From Candidatus Rokuibacteriota bacterium (GTDB lineage Bacteria; Methylomirabilota; Methylomirabilia; Rokubacteriales; CSP1-6), in NCBI GenBank assembly GCA_003220435.1, contig QHSL01000091.1:1-43696 (forward strand): DNA of 43,696 bases. Reading direction: 5' to 3'. The position numbers and the translations under genes are program-made. Shown one piece after another: positions 15,934 through 28,088 of the stretch (its first letter is position 1; each line of letters opens with the position of its first letter). The notes under the pieces were generated by a model. The model saw nothing but the letters and a program-made list of their open reading frames with translations. It had not been told where the DNA came from and made no database searches.

Positions 15934-16503
15934 TCAGACGCGACTGCCGGGCTTGACGGCGCGACCGCCGCTCCGGCACAACGGGCATTCCTCGGGCGTC
16001 CAGGTCTCGGCCTTCACGCTCGCGAGTGACACCCGCTTCACCGGGAAGCGGGCGGTCCCGCCGCTCCGGTCGATCAGCGAGCCGACCGCTACGACCGCGC
16101 CGCCGGCCGCCTCGACGCAGCCGACGACTTCGCGAATCGAGCCGCCCGTCGTCATCACGTCCTCGACCACGAGGCACCGCTCGCCGGGAGTCAGGCCGAA
16201 GCCGCGCCGAAGCCGCATGGTTCCGCCCTCGCGCTCGGTGAAGAGCGCCCGAACGCCGAGCGCGCGCGCGACCTCGTGAGAGACCAAGATTCCGCCGATC
16301 GCCGGGGCTAGCACCGTCTGGATGCCGTCGCCTCGGAATGGCGACGCCAGCGCCTCGCCGAGCTTCGCGGCGTCGGCCGGATGCTGCAACACGAGCGCGG
16401 ACTGGAGGTAGACGTCGGAGTGGAGGCCGGACGTGAGCAGGAAGTGGCCGCGCAGGAGTGCGCCGGTCGTCTCGTAAAGGTCGAGCGTCTCGCGCTCCGT
16501 CAC
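15934..16503 (-). CDS. pyrE: Orotate phosphoribosyltransferase
   Basis: Joins orotate to PRPP to make OMP, the fifth step of UMP synthesis. The 189 residues show GHFLLTSGLHSDVYLQ, FTEREGG with the catalytic-loop region, and the PRPP-binding CLVVEDVMTTGGS. The C-terminal tail ECPLCRSG is typical of one bacterial PyrE subgroup. The GTG start at 16503 overlaps the pyrF stop as GTGA. It is the last gene of the pyr operon. Only 23 bases separate its stop from that of the convergent ATPase, with no clear bidirectional terminator. Confidence 0.95.
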   Translation of the reverse strand: MTERETLDLYETTGALLRGHFLLTSGLHSDVYLQSALVLQHPADAAKLGEALASPFRGDGIQTVLAPAIGGILVSHEVARALGVRALFTEREGGTMRLRRGFGLTPGERCLVVEDVMTTGGSIREVVGCVEAAGGAVVAVGSLIDRSGGTARFPVKRVSLASVKAETWTPEECPLCRSGGRAVKPGSRV

Positions 16504-17231
16504 GGCGTGCGGAGCTCCGCCACGACGGCGGCCGCCGCCGCGGCCGGGTCCCGGGCCGCGCTGATCGCCCGGCCCACGACGAGATAGTCGGCGCCAACCG
16601 CCAGCGCCCGGCGCGGCGTCGCGATGCGCGCCTGATCGGCCGGGTCGACTCCGGCCGGTCTCACACCGGGCGTGACGATCACCCAGCCGGCGCCCATCGC
16701 CACGCGCAGCAGCGCGATCTCCTGGGGGGAGGCGATGCAGCCGTCGAGTCCGGCCTCGCGAGAGACCGACGCCAGGTGGAGCACGTGGCCCTCCACGCTC
16801 GTCGGCACGCCGACCTCGCGCTGGAGCGCCCGGCGATCGAGGCTCGTCAGCACGGTCACGCCGAGACACAAGGGCCGAGCGATCCGGAATTCGGCGGCGG
16901 CCTTCGTCGCGGCCTCGGCGCCGGCGCGGGCCATAGCCACGCCGCCGCTCGCGTGCACGTTGAGCATGAAGACGCCGAGCCGCGTCGCCTCGCGCGCGGC
17001 GCCGGCGACGGTGTTCGGGATGTCGTGGAACTTGAGATCGAGGAACACGCGGAAGCCGCGCTTGCGGGCCATCTCGATCGCGGCGGGGCCGGCGGCGGTG
17101 AAGAGCTGCGAGCCGACCTTGCAGCCGGTCAGGACCCCGGCGACGCGATCCAGCAGCACCTCCGCCTCGCCCAGAGTCTGGACGTCGAGCGCCACCAGCA
17201 CGCGGTCGGCCGGGCTAGCGGAGGCCGGCAT
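16500..17231 (-). CDS. pyrF: Orotidine 5'-phosphate decarboxylase
   Basis: Decarboxylates OMP to UMP, the last pathway step. The 243-residue TIM barrel begins VLVALDVQT, contains the catalytic Lys/Asp block [11 protein letters not shown] and the phosphate-binding TPGVRP with GRAI near the end. The ATG at 17231 lies 17 bases inside the carB 3' end, so it is translationally coupled to carB, and its stop overlaps pyrE. Length and motifs are normal. Confidence 0.96.
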   Translation of the reverse strand: MPASASPADRVLVALDVQTLGEAEVLLDRVAGVLTGCKVGSQLFTAAGPAAIEMARKRGFRVFLDLKFHDIPNTVAGAAREATRLGVFMLNVHASGGVAMARAGAEAATKAAAEFRIARPLCLGVTVLTSLDRRALQREVGVPTSVEGHVLHLASVSREAGLDGCIASPQEIALLRVAMGAGWVIVTPGVRPAGVDPADQARIATPRRALAVGADYLVVGRAISAARDPAAAAAAVVAELRTP

Positions 17232-20200
17232 GGTACTCCTGGAGACTCCGCACCCGGTGCTCGCCCTTCAGCAACGCTTCGATCGCGCCGATGGCCGCCT
17301 GGATCCCGTCGACGGTGGTGTAGTACGCGACGTTCTGCGCGACCGCGGTGCGCCGGATGATGGCCGAGTCCTTCCGGGCCCGGCCGTCCTCGGGCGTGTT
17401 GAACACGACGGCGATCTGCCCGCCTTCCAGCAGATCCACCACGTTGGGCCGATGGCCCTCGCCCACCTTGTGGATCACCTCGACCGGCATGCCGTGCCGC
17501 TTGAGCACCCGCGCGGTGCCGTCGGTCGCCACGAGCGTGAATCCCATGTCGGCGAGCCGCTTGGCCAGCGACGTCACCTGGCGCCGATCGCGGTTCCTCA
17601 CCGAGATGAAAACGGTCCCGGAGGCGGGGAGCGTCTCGCCCGCGGCGATCTGGGCCTTGAGGTACGCCTTCCGGAAGTCCCGATCGATGCCCATGACCTC
17701 ACCGGTCGACTTCATCTCTGGGCCCAGGACCACGTCCACGCCGGGGAACTTCACGAACGGGAAGACGGACTCTTTCACGGCGATGTGGGACAACTCGCGC
17801 TCCTCGAGGCCGGTGTACGTCGACAGCGATCGGCCGAGCATCACGGCCGTCGCGATCTTGGCGAGCGGCTGCCCGATGGCCTTGGAGACGAACGGGACCG
17901 TGCGGGAGGCGCGCGGGTTCACTTCGAGCACGTAGATCAGGTCGCCGCGGATCGCGAACTGGACGTTGATCAGCCCGATCACCCCGAGCGCCCGCGCCAG
18001 CGCGCGGGTCTGGGCCCGGAGCTCCCGGACCTGCCCCTCGCCGAGCGAATAGGGCGGCAGGGCGCACGCGGCGTCGCCCGAGTGAATGCCCGCCTTCTCG
18101 ATGTGCTCCATCACGCCGCCCACCACCACCCGCTCGGCGTCGGCCACCGCGTCCACGTCGATCTCGAGCGCATCCTCGAGAAACTTGTCGATGAGCACTG
18201 GATGCTCGGCAGACACCTGCACCGCCTCGCCCATGTACTCGCGCAGATCCTGGTCGTCGTGCACGAGCCGCATCGCGCGGCCGCCCAGCACGTAGGAGGG
18301 GCGAACCAGCACGGGGTAGCCGATCGTGGTCGCGACCGTCTGGGCCTCCGGCAGCGATCGCACGGTCGTCCCGGCCGCCTGGTTGAGGCCGAGCTCGGCG
18401 ATGAGGGCGTTGAAGCGCTTGCGGTCTTCGGCGCGGTCGATCGCGTCGGGCGAGGTGCCGAGGATCGGCACGCCGGCGTCGCGGAGCGGCACCGCGAGCT
18501 TCAGCGGGGTCTGGCCCCCGAACTGCACGACGACGCCGAGCGGCCGCTCGCGCTCGACGATGTTCAGCACGTCCTCCAGCGTCAGCGGCTCGAAGTAGAG
18601 CCGGTCGGACGTGTCGTAATCGGTGGAGACGGTCTCGGGGTTGCAGTTGACCATGATCGCCTCCACGCCGAGATCGCGGAGCGCGAACGCGGCGTGGACG
18701 CAGCAGTAGTCGAACTCCACGCCCTGGCCGATGCGGTTGGGCCCCGAGCCGAGGATGACGACCTTGGGACGCGCCGTCGGCGGCGCCTCGTCCTCTTCCT
18801 CGTAGGTGGAGTAGAGGTACGGGGTGTGCGCGACGAACTCGGCGGCGCACGTGTCGACGGTCTTGAACGTCACGCGGATCCCCTGCTCGAGCCGCCGCGC
18901 CCGCACGGCCGCCTCGGTGGCGGCGGTGAGGTCGGCGATGCGCCGGTCGGCGAAGCCCAGCTGCTTGGCGCGTCGAAGCACGTCGCCGTCGGTCAGCGCC
19001 GCCTCGGCGATGCGCGGCTCGAAGGCGACGATCTCCCGCATGTTCTCGAGGAACCACGGATCGATCCGGGTCATCGATTGGATGTCCGCGGTCGTGAGCC
19101 CGGCCCGGTACGCGTCGCCGACCGCGAAGATCCGGTCAGGGTTGGGCACGCTGAGCAGACGGCGCAGCTCGTCGCCGTCGAGCGGGCGGTCGAGCGTCAG
19201 CCCCCACCGGTCCTGCTCGAGCGAGCGGATCGATTTCTGGAGTGCCTCCTTGAACGTGCGCCCGATGGCCATGACCTCGCCCACCGACTTCATCTGGGTG
19301 CCGAGCGTGCGGTCGGCCTCGGGGAACTTCTCGAACGCCCAGCGCGGGAACTTGACCACGCAGTAGTCGATGGCCGGCTCGAACGACGCGGGAGTTTCCC
19401 GCGTGATGTCGTTGCGGACCTCGTCGAGCGTGAAACCCACCGCGAGCTTGGCGGCGATCTTCGCGATGGGGAAGCCGGTCGCCTTGGAGGCGAGCGCCGA
19501 GGACCGCGACACCCGCGGATTCATCTCGATCACGACGAGGCGGCCGTCCTCGGGGTTCACCGCGAACTGGATGTTGGAGCCGCCGGTCTCGACGCCGATC
19601 TCGCGGATGATCGCGATCGAGGCGTCGCGCATGAGCTGGTATTCCTTGTCGGTCAGGGTCTGGGCCGGCGCGACCGTGACCGAGTCGCCGGTGTGGACGC
19701 CCATCGGATCGACGTTCTCGATCGAGCAGATGATGACGACGTTGTCGGCGAGGTCGCGCATGACCTCGAGCTCGAACTCCTTCCAGCCGATCACCGACTG
19801 CTCGACCAGGATGGACCCGAGGGGCGAGGTCTGGAGCCCCCATCGCACCGCCCGCTCCAGCTCATCGGGGGTGTGCGCGATGGAGCCGCCGGTGCCACCC
19901 AGCGTGAAGGACGGGCGGATGATCGCCGGATAGCCGACGTCCTCCACGATGGCCCGCGCCTCGTCGAGCGTGTGGGCGTGACCCGACCGGGGCAGCGCCA
20001 GCCCGATGCGCTCCATCGCCTGCTTGAAGAGCGCCCGGTCCTCGGCCTTCCGGATCGCCTCGAGCTTGGCGCCGATCAGCTCGACGCCGAACCGGTCGAG
20101 GGTGCCGTCCTCCGCCAGCGCGACCGCGATGTTCAGGCCGGTCTGGCCGCCGAGCGTCGGCAGCAGCGCCTGCGGCCGCTCGCGCTCGATGATCTTGGCG

Positions 20201-20421
20201 ACGAACTCCGGCGTCAGCGGCTCGACGTAGGTCCGATCCGCCAGGTCGGGGTCGGTCATGATGGTGGCGGGATTCGAGTTCACCAGCACGACCTCGAACC
20301 CTTCTTCCCGGAGCGCGCGGCAACCCTGCGTGCCGGAATAGTCGAACTCGCACGCCTGGCCGATGACGATCGGTCCGGAGCCGATGATCAGGATGCGTCT
20401 GAGATCGGTGCGCTTGGGCAT
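17215..20421 (-). CDS. carB: Carbamoyl-phosphate synthase large subunit
   Basis: Makes carbamoyl phosphate from bicarbonate, ammonia (channelled from CarA) and two ATP. The 1068 residues (E. coli 1073) contain two homologous ATP-grasp halves, starting [20 protein letters not shown] and [21 protein letters not shown]-terminal MGS-like allosteric domain follows (about 940-1068; [19 protein letters not shown]). ATG 20421 is 30 bases after the small unknown gene that separates it from carA. The allosteric domain would be the site of control by UMP or purine/arginine signals in other bacteria; specificity cannot be read here. Confidence 0.98.
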   Translation of the reverse strand: MPKRTDLRRILIIGSGPIVIGQACEFDYSGTQGCRALREEGFEVVLVNSNPATIMTDPDLADRTYVEPLTPEFVAKIIERERPQALLPTLGGQTGLNIAVALAEDGTLDRFGVELIGAKLEAIRKAEDRALFKQAMERIGLALPRSGHAHTLDEARAIVEDVGYPAIIRPSFTLGGTGGSIAHTPDELERAVRWGLQTSPLGSILVEQSVIGWKEFELEVMRDLADNVVIICSIENVDPMGVHTGDSVTVAPAQTLTDKEYQLMRDASIAIIREIGVETGGSNIQFAVNPEDGRLVVIEMNPRVSRSSALASKATGFPIAKIAAKLAVGFTLDEVRNDITRETPASFEPAIDYCVVKFPRWAFEKFPEADRTLGTQMKSVGEVMAIGRTFKEALQKSIRSLEQDRWGLTLDRPLDGDELRRLLSVPNPDRIFAVGDAYRAGLTTADIQSMTRIDPWFLENMREIVAFEPRIAEAALTDGDVLRRAKQLGFADRRIADLTAATEAAVRARRLEQGIRVTFKTVDTCAAEFVAHTPYLYSTYEEEDEAPPTARPKVVILGSGPNRIGQGVEFDYCCVHAAFALRDLGVEAIMVNCNPETVSTDYDTSDRLYFEPLTLEDVLNIVERERPLGVVVQFGGQTPLKLAVPLRDAGVPILGTSPDAIDRAEDRKRFNALIAELGLNQAAGTTVRSLPEAQTVATTIGYPVLVRPSYVLGGRAMRLVHDDQDLREYMGEAVQVSAEHPVLIDKFLEDALEIDVDAVADAERVVVGGVMEHIEKAGIHSGDAACALPPYSLGEGQVRELRAQTRALARALGVIGLINVQFAIRGDLIYVLEVNPRASRTVPFVSKAIGQPLAKIATAVMLGRSLSTYTGLEERELSHIAVKESVFPFVKFPGVDVVLGPEMKSTGEVMGIDRDFRKAYLKAQIAAGETLPASGTVFISVRNRDRRQVTSLAKRLADMGFTLVATDGTARVLKRHGMPVEVIHKVGEGHRPNVVDLLEGGQIAVVFNTPEDGRARKDSAIIRRTAVAQNVAYYTTVDGIQAAIGAIEALLKGEHRVRSLQEYHAGLR

Positions 20422-20451
20422 CGGCCGTCCCGCCGGGGCGCGCTCCGGCGG

Positions 20452-20718
20452 CTACTCCTCCACTGACCCGTAGACGATTGAGATCTCCGGCGCGGCTTCT
20501 TCGCGCCGGTAGAGCACGTCGTCGAGGCGGCCGCCGCCGATCCACGCGACCTCGCCGTTGCCCCAGAGCTGCTCGCCCAGCACGCTGATACGCCGGTCGA
20601 CGCGCTCCCGGATCGCGTGGGCCTCGAGCGAAGCCTCGCTCTGCGTCGTGAACGAGGTCCACTCGGGCTTCTGGCCGCTGCCCTCGGTCTTCCGGTACGA
20701 GATCAAGTACTTGGGCAT
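20452..20718 (-). CDS. Small protein of unknown function between carA and carB
   Basis: An 88-residue soluble protein (MPKYLISYRKTEGSGQKPEW, then a mixed helical/strand pattern ending EISIVYGSVEE). It has no cysteine, no signal peptide and no motif I recognise. Codon use looks like its neighbours. The ATG at 20718 has GGAGG 12 bases upstream. An in-frame GTG at 20730 overlaps the carA stop as GTGA, the coupling used by several genes here, and would add MTPL. The position inside the carA-carB pair argues for a real gene with a role linked to carbamoyl phosphate or pyrimidine synthesis, but no function can be assigned. Confidence 0.75.
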   Translation of the reverse strand: MPKYLISYRKTEGSGQKPEWTSFTTQSEASLEAHAIRERVDRRISVLGEQLWGNGEVAWIGGGRLDDVLYRREEAAPEISIVYGSVEE

Positions 20719-20726
20719 GAGGGGCG

Positions 20727-21851
20727 TCACCCTCCGTTCCGCGTCATCAAGTCGGTGAACCGGTGGAAGAGGTAGTTGGCGTCGTGCGGGCCCGGGGAGG
20801 CCTCTGGGTGATACTGCACCGAGAAGACCGGCCATTCGCGGTGCCGGAGGCCCTCGCAGGTGGTGTCGTTGAGGTTGACGTGGGTCGGCTCCCAGCCGAG
20901 CCGGGACACGGAGTCCGGCTCGACGGCGAAGCCGTGGTTCTGCGCCGTGATCTCGACCTTCCCGGTCACCAGATCCTTCACCGGATGATTGGCGCCGTGA
21001 TGGCCGAACGGCAGCTTGTACGTGCGCCCGCCGGCCGCGAGGCCGAGGATCTGGTGGCCGAGGCAAATGCCGAAGATGGGGACGCGTCCGAGCAACCCCC
21101 GCACCGACTCGATCAGGTAGGGCACGCCCTCGGGATCGCCCGGACCGTTCGAGAGGAAGACGCCGTCGGGCTTGCGGACGAGGACATCGGCCGCCGGCGT
21201 CGCCGCCGGCACCACGGTCACGTCGCAGCCGACCGTGCTCAGTTGGCGCAGGATGTTGAACTTGATCCCGCAGTCGTACGCGACGACTTTGAAGCGCGGC
21301 GGCGGCGGCGCGACGTAGCCGCGCGACAGCTCCCAGCGCCCTTCCGACCAGCCGTATGGCGCATCGGCCGTCACCTCGGCGACCAGGTCGCGGCCGATGA
21401 GCCCGGGCAGCGCGCGGGCGCGCTCGAGGAGGCCGCGTGGATCCGTCTCGACTGAGGAGATGATTCCGTCCTGCGCGCCGTGGTCGCGCAGATGCCGCGT
21501 CAGCGCCCGCGTGTCGATGTCCTGGATGCCCACGATCCCGTGGCGTCGGAGGTAGTCGTCCAGGCTTGTCCCGGCCCGGAAGTTGGACGCGATGGCCGAC
21601 GCCTCCTTGACGATGAACCCGTTGACCCAGGGCCGGCGCGACTCCACGTCTTCCTCGTTGACGCCGTAGTTACCGATCATCGGGTATGTCATCGCCACGA
21701 TCTGCCCGCGATAGGACGGATCGGTGAGGATCTCCTGGTAGCCCTGCATCGCGGTATTGAAAATGACCTCGCCCGAGCCTTCGCCCACGGCGCCGAGCGG
21801 CCGGCCCCTGAACGTGCGCCCGTCGCGCAGCACCAACCACGTGGTGCTCAT
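20727..21851 (-). CDS. carA: Carbamoyl-phosphate synthase small (glutaminase) subunit
   Basis: Hydrolyses glutamine and passes ammonia to CarB. The 374 residues have the N-terminal CPSase domain ([33 protein letters not shown]) and a C-terminal class I glutaminase. The glutaminase has nucleophile Cys in [13 protein letters not shown] and the His-Glu pair in [19 protein letters not shown] is also present. ATG 21851 follows pyrC by 22 bases. Length and catalytic triad are complete. Confidence 0.97.
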   Translation of the reverse strand: MSTTWLVLRDGRTFRGRPLGAVGEGSGEVIFNTAMQGYQEILTDPSYRGQIVAMTYPMIGNYGVNEEDVESRRPWVNGFIVKEASAIASNFRAGTSLDDYLRRHGIVGIQDIDTRALTRHLRDHGAQDGIISSVETDPRGLLERARALPGLIGRDLVAEVTADAPYGWSEGRWELSRGYVAPPPPRFKVVAYDCGIKFNILRQLSTVGCDVTVVPAATPAADVLVRKPDGVFLSNGPGDPEGVPYLIESVRGLLGRVPIFGICLGHQILGLAAGGRTYKLPFGHHGANHPVKDLVTGKVEITAQNHGFAVEPDSVSRLGWEPTHVNLNDTTCEGLRHREWPVFSVQYHPEASPGPHDANYLFHRFTDLMTRNGG

Positions 21852-21873
21852 GGCTGTTTCACGAGCCCATTTT

Positions 21874-23193
21874 TCATAGGCTCCCCTCGGCCGGCGGGGC
21901 CCCAGCCCCGCGACGGCCTGCGGGTCGCACTACCACTCCGGCGACGATCGTCATCCAGGGTCTGCCCTGGAGGTTCCATCCGCCGAACGGCGTGTTCCGG
22001 CTTCGTGATTGAAACCGCGACGGGTCGACCGTCGTTTCACCATCAGGGTCCAGGATCGTGACGTCCGCGGGGGCGCCGGCGGCGAGCGTGCCCCCGGGGA
22101 GGTTGAGGAGCCGCGCCGGATCGCGGCTCCACCGCCCGATCAGCGTCGCCAGCGGCAGGAGCCCCGGCCGGACCAACCGATCGAGCAGCACCGCCACGGC
22201 GGTCTCGAGGCCGACGATCCCGAAGGCCGCCTGATCGAACTCGCCTTCCTTCTCGGAGAGCGCGTGCGGCGCGTGGTCGGTCGCGATGCAGTCGACGGTG
22301 CCGTCGGCGAGCGCCTCGATCAGCGCCTCGACGTCGCGCTTCGTGCGCAGGGGCGGCGCCATCTTGGTGTTCGGATCCCAGCTCCGCACCGCGTCTTCGG
22401 TCAGGACCAGATGGTGCGGCGTGACCTCGGCCGTTACCCGAACGCCGCGGGCCTTCGCGTCGCGGAGCAACCGGACGGCGCCGGCGGTGGAGACGTGGGC
22501 GATGTGGACGTGGGCGCCGGTCAGCTCGGCCAGGAGGATGTCGCGCGCGACCATCACGTCCTCGGCGGCGGCGGGCTGGCCGGGGAGGCCGGTCTCCGTC
22601 GAAACGACGCCCTCGTTCATCGACGCGCCGCGGCTCAGCGTCGCGTCCTCGGCGTGGCTGATCAGCGGCGCGCCGAAGGGCAGCGTGTACTCCATCGCGC
22701 GCCGGTAGAGGCCGGCGTTCATCACGCACTTGCCGTCGTCGGAGAACGCGACGCAGCCGGCCTCGGCGAGCTCGGCCAGCTCGGCGAGCTCCTCGCCGCG
22801 CAGGCCCCGCGTGACGGCGCCGATCGGGTAGACGCGCACCGCGCCCTCGACCTTCGCCTTGGCCCGGATGTAGTCGGTGACCGCGCCGTTGTCGTTGACC
22901 GGGTTCGTGTTCGCCATGCAGCACACGGCGGTGAACCCGCCGGCGGCGGCGGCCCGCGTGCCGGTGGCGACCGTCTCCTTGTACTCGTAGCCGGGCTCGC
23001 GCAGGTGGACGTGCATGTCGATGAACCCCGGGCACACGATCTTGCCGCTCGCGTCGACGACCTCGACATCGGCCGGCGCCGCCAGGCTCCGGCCGACGCG
23101 CGCGATCTTGCCGTCGGTGATCAGCACGTCCTGGACGGCGTCGACGGCGTTCGCCGGGTCGATGACGCGGCCGTTCCGCAGCAGGAGGCTCAT
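21874..23193 (-). CDS. pyrC: Dihydroorotase (class I, metal-dependent)
   Basis: Cyclises carbamoyl-aspartate to dihydroorotate. The 439 residues show the metal-site strand [21 protein letters not shown], the metal His in ISHAED and HIAHVST, substrate loop ANTNPV and catalytic Asp in [14 protein letters not shown]. This is an active enzyme, not the PyrC-prime type. ATG 23193 overlaps the pyrB stop as ATGA. The last ~15 residues ([13 protein letters not shown]) are encoded by a short sequence (21885-21933) that recurs at 30906-30958, so the tail looks repeat-derived. Confidence 0.96.
   Translation of the reverse strand: MSLLLRNGRVIDPANAVDAVQDVLITDGKIARVGRSLAAPADVEVVDASGKIVCPGFIDMHVHLREPGYEYKETVATGTRAAAAGGFTAVCCMANTNPVNDNGAVTDYIRAKAKVEGAVRVYPIGAVTRGLRGEELAELAELAEAGCVAFSDDGKCVMNAGLYRRAMEYTLPFGAPLISHAEDATLSRGASMNEGVVSTETGLPGQPAAAEDVMVARDILLAELTGAHVHIAHVSTAGAVRLLRDAKARGVRVTAEVTPHHLVLTEDAVRSWDPNTKMAPPLRTKRDVEALIEALADGTVDCIATDHAPHALSEKEGEFDQAAFGIVGLETAVAVLLDRLVRPGLLPLATLIGRWSRDPARLLNLPGGTLAAGAPADVTILDPDGETTVDPSRFQSRSRNTPFGGWNLQGRPWMTIVAGVVVRPAGRRGAGAPPAEGSL
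21885..21933 (-). repeat. Dispersed GC-rich repeat, copy inside pyrC 3' end
   Basis: On the minus strand this reads GTAGTGCGACCCGCAGGCCG and then GGGGCTGGGGCCCCGCCGGC. It matches the plus-strand sequence 30906-30958 at about nine of ten positions over the central 40 bases, including the GGGGCCCC palindrome. It encodes the non-conserved C-terminal tail of PyrC. The second inverted arm present in the other copy is lost here. Confidence 0.55.
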
Positions 23194-24128
23194 CCGCCGT
23201 CTCCGCCCTTGCGGCCGGCCAGGAGGAGCAGCACGCCCATGCGCACGGCCACGCCCCGCGAGACCTGATCGAGGATGACCGAGTACGGCCCGTCGGCGAC
23301 CTCGGGCGACAGCTCGACGCCGCGGTTCACGGGCCCGGGGTGCATGATCAGAACGTCGGGGCGGGCGTGGCGCGCGAGCTTGTCGAGCGTCAGCCCCCAG
23401 TAGCGCGAGTACTCGCGGACCGATGGGATCAGGCCCGCGGTCATGCGCTCCTGCTGCAGGCGGAGCATCATGATCACGTCCACGTCGCCGATCGCGTCTT
23501 CGAGGCGATAGCTGACCTTGGCGCCGAGCTCCTGGACGAACGGCGGGATCAGCGTGGGCGGTCCGGCCACCGTGACGGTCATGCCGAGCTTGCGCATCCC
23601 GTGGATGTTGGACCGCGCGACCCGACTGTGGGCGATGTCCCCGACGATCGCCACGTGGAGGCCGTCGAAGTGGCCCTTCTTCTCGCGGATCGTGAGGAGA
23701 TCGAGGAGCGCCTGGGTGGGGTGCTCGTGGGCGCCGTCCCCGGCGTTCACGATCGAGCACGGGAGCTCGCGGGCCAGGAGCGCGGCGGCGCCGGCCGACG
23801 AGTGGCGCACGACGACGACGTCCGGGCTCATCGCCGCGATGTTTTTTGCCGTATCGACGAAACTTTCTCCTTTGCTCGTGCTCGATCCACTGGCCGAGAA
23901 GTTGATGACGTCCGCCGAGAGCCATTTTCCGGCGATCTCGAACGAGGTGCGCGTTCGCGTGGACGATTCGTAGAAGAGGTTGACGACCGTCTTGCCGCGG
24001 AGCGCCGGCACCTTCTTGATGTCCCGCGTCGCGATCTCCTGCAGCGACGCGGCGGTGTCCACCAGCAGGACGATCTCGCCCGCCTCGAGCTCGCGCATCG
24101 CCAGCAGATCTTTGCGCGTCCAGCTCAT
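23190..24128 (-). CDS. pyrB: Aspartate carbamoyltransferase catalytic subunit
   Basis: Condenses carbamoyl phosphate with aspartate. The 312 residues contain the carbamoyl-phosphate loop [25 protein letters not shown], and [16 protein letters not shown], plus the aspartate-side [10 protein letters not shown] and HPGPVNRG. No regulatory pyrI gene is present in the operon. ATG 24128 starts one base after the pyrR stop region and the stop overlaps pyrC. Normal length. Confidence 0.97.
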   Translation of the reverse strand: MSWTRKDLLAMRELEAGEIVLLVDTAASLQEIATRDIKKVPALRGKTVVNLFYESSTRTRTSFEIAGKWLSADVINFSASGSSTSKGESFVDTAKNIAAMSPDVVVVRHSSAGAAALLARELPCSIVNAGDGAHEHPTQALLDLLTIREKKGHFDGLHVAIVGDIAHSRVARSNIHGMRKLGMTVTVAGPPTLIPPFVQELGAKVSYRLEDAIGDVDVIMMLRLQQERMTAGLIPSVREYSRYWGLTLDKLARHARPDVLIMHPGPVNRGVELSPEVADGPYSVILDQVSRGVAVRMGVLLLLAGRKGGDGG

Positions 24129-24129
24129 G

Positions 24130-24759
<630 letters not shown>

Positions 24760-24761
24760 TC

Positions 24762-24791
24762 ACTCTACACGGCGCGCGTGGCCGGTGTCAA
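24762..24791 (-). promoter_or_regulatory. Promoter of the pyr operon (TTGACA-18-TAGAGT)
   Basis: A perfect -35 TTGACA (24791-24786) lies over the stop codon of the upstream amidohydrolase gene. After 18 bases comes TAGAGT (24767-24762). The predicted start near 24755 gives a leader of about 55 bases carrying the PyrR-type hairpin and the pyrR ribosome site. Confidence 0.62.
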
Positions 24792-26032
24792 CCGTCGGTG
24801 CCGCCGACCCGCCAACGCTCGATGACCCGTCGCTCGTGCTCGACCGTGACGCGACCCGCCTTCACCACCAGGCGCCGCGCCGGCAGGGCAGTGACGATCT
24901 CATCGAGTCGATCGCAGTCCCACACGACCAGATCGGCCCGGCTCCCCTCGGCGCAGCCGTAGTCGCGCAGGTTGAGGATGCGCGCGGCGTGCGTGGTCAC
25001 CGCGGCCACCAGCTGGCGCACGAGGTCCGGCGTTCCCATGTGGGCGGCGACCGCCGTCACGAACGTGAGATGCGCGAGATCGGCGGTGCCGATCGGCGTG
25101 AACGGGTTCCGGACATTGTTCGACGCCAGCGCCACCGGCACGCCCGCCGCGAGCAGGCGCCGGATCGGCGTGAGCCCGCGGCGGACGTTCCGCTCGTCGC
25201 GGCGTCCCATCAGATAGAGATCGGTCAAGGGCAGGCTGATGACGCCGATCCCGGCGGCGGCGAGCACGCCGATCAGCGTTCCCTGCTCTTCGGCGGGTAG
25301 CGCGGCCAGCTCGGTCAGGTGTCCGACCGCGACGCGTCCCTGCCAGCCCGTCCGCATGGTCTGCCGCGCGATCTCGCGCACGTGCAGGTGCTCGGGCTCG
25401 TCGGAGAAGTCCACGTGGAAGTCGGCGTCGACGTCGAACTCTCGCGCGAGCGCGAAGACGATCTCGATGTGCCGCCGGGCGTCGGTGTCGTTGTACGGGC
25501 AGCCGCCGACGAGGTCGGCGCCCATTTCCAGGGCCCGAACAAGCAGCGCCTCGGTGCCCGGCGCCTGGAGGATGCCCTCCTGGGCGAAGGCGCAGAGCTG
25601 CAGGTCGATGGCGGGCGCGTACTCGCGCTTGAGCGCCAGCATGGCCTCCATGCCCGCCAGGTGGACGATCGGATCGACCTCGACGTGCGCGCGCATCGCG
25701 GTGGTGCCGGCGGCGACGGCGAGGTCGAGCACGCGGCGCCCCCGCGCTTCGATATCGGCCGCCGTGAAGCCCCGCTTCGCGATCGCGGTGAGCCGGATCG
25801 CGTCGGCGGCGGTCTCGGCCGAGCCGGACACCCGGTCGCCCAGGAGCGCCTTGTCCAGGTGGATGTGAGCCTCGACGAGGCCGGGGGTGACGAGGTGGCC
25901 GCCGACGTCGACCGTTTCGCGGGCGGGCCCGCGCGCCGGGCCGATGCCGACGATGCGGCCGCCGGCGATCGCGAGATCGACCGGCGCGCTTCCCCCCGGA
26001 AGGCGACAGTTGCCGAGAAGGAGATCGAGCAC
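24788..26032 (-). CDS. Cytosine-deaminase-like amidohydrolase
   Basis: 414 residues of the amidohydrolase superfamily, closest by eye to the CodA/AtzC group (hydrolytic deaminases of pyrimidines or s-triazines). Metal-site features are HIHLDK (H56, H58), DFHVD (H206) and VAVGHLTE (H238). The usual metal-binding/catalytic Asp near residue 305 is Asn: VALASNNVRNPF where the families have (S/H)D(N/D). The C-terminal composite beta domain is present (ADLVVWDCDR, VVKAGRVTVE). No signal peptide, so cytoplasmic. It lies just upstream of, and in line with, the pyr operon, which has its own promoter over this gene's stop. Pyrimidine salvage is plausible but the substrate is unproven. Confidence 0.82.
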   Translation of the reverse strand: MLDLLLGNCRLPGGSAPVDLAIAGGRIVGIGPARGPARETVDVGGHLVTPGLVEAHIHLDKALLGDRVSGSAETAADAIRLTAIAKRGFTAADIEARGRRVLDLAVAAGTTAMRAHVEVDPIVHLAGMEAMLALKREYAPAIDLQLCAFAQEGILQAPGTEALLVRALEMGADLVGGCPYNDTDARRHIEIVFALAREFDVDADFHVDFSDEPEHLHVREIARQTMRTGWQGRVAVGHLTELAALPAEEQGTLIGVLAAAGIGVISLPLTDLYLMGRRDERNVRRGLTPIRRLLAAGVPVALASNNVRNPFTPIGTADLAHLTFVTAVAAHMGTPDLVRQLVAAVTTHAARILNLRDYGCAEGSRADLVVWDCDRLDEIVTALPARRLVVKAGRVTVEHERRVIERWRVGGTDG

Positions 26033-26084
26033 CCGACGACAGTATGACGAAATCTCGGCGCACGAAAAAGCGGCCGCGCCCGCC

Positions 26085-26638
26085 TCACGCGGCGGTTGGT
26101 GGACGGGGGTCCCGATCCGGAGGCGGCGTGTTCCAGCAGCGCAGGAGATCGAGGGCGAGGAGCGCGAGCGCTGCGAGCATCGTCAGCGTCCCGAGCGCGA
26201 AGATCGACCGGCCCACGGTCTCGGCGGTTTGCAGGAGACCGAGCCGGCCGAGAACGTAGTTCCAGTCGTGAATCAGCCCCTCGGCCAGGAGTTGGCAGGG
26301 CCTTCGCGCGTCCGTCGGCCGCGTAGATCGCGACGTCGGTCAGCGACTGGCCCGTCCACCAGAGCGTGACCGCCGCCGATCCCCACTGCCGCGTTCGCAG
26401 GAAGGCGACGGTGGCGATCAGCGGGATCAGCACCTGATTCAGTGAGCCGCCGAGCACCGCGACGAGCTCGCCGAAGAGCCCGAAGATCACGTGGCCGGCC
26501 TCGTGGAAGACGAGGTCCACGCCGTGAATGAAGCCGGGAATGCCGCCGCCCCGGAAGGTCAGCCCGGCGCCATCACCTGCCACGTGAGGCCCAGGAGGAT
26601 CAGGAGGCCGAGCGCGCGAACGGCGACGCCGGGAACGT

Positions 26639-26642
<4 letters not shown>
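26085..26642 (-). pseudogene. HExxH membrane protein gene broken by two compensating frameshifts
   Basis: Joining three frames gives a convincing ~185-residue membrane protein. It has an N-terminal helix (VRALGLLILLGLTW), LTFRGGGIPGFIHGVDLVFH, the zinc-protease-like HEAGH, further helices, and a C-terminal part HDWNYVLGRLGLL followed by a last helix and WNTPPPDRDPRPPTAA. The first break is near 26559-26570, where the upstream frame meets TGA (a missing C would restore it). The second is near 26288-26298 (an extra A in CCAACTCC). The first codon overlaps the ntrX stop (CTG 26642). Sequencing error and real decay cannot be separated here. Function unknown; a membrane metallopeptidase is possible. 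Confidence 0.75.
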
Positions 26643-27990
<1,348 letters not shown>

Positions 27991-28009
<19 letters not shown>

Positions 28010-28088
28010 CTCACCCCTCGGCGCGGCGCCCCAGGCGCAAGCGCGCTCACGCGCGCACGGATGTGCTCGCCGGCCACGTCACGCCTCG
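27991..28088. repeat. Partial tandem duplication of the ntrY-stop/ntrX-start junction
   Basis: 27991-28020 and 28059-28088 match at about 26 of 30 bases with a 68-base offset. Each copy, read on the minus strand, has GAGG-GTGA/CGTGA then (A/G)TGGC(A/C)GGCGAGCACATCC. The upstream copy includes the ntrY stop and a GTG that opens a ~28-codon frame ending shortly after the ntrX ATG in another frame. It may be a leader or a dead remnant. Confidence 0.6.

Noticed and set aside
16672-20466. A 1264-codon open frame antisense to carB
   Set aside because: Shadow of carB; low-complexity composition and no recognisable domain.
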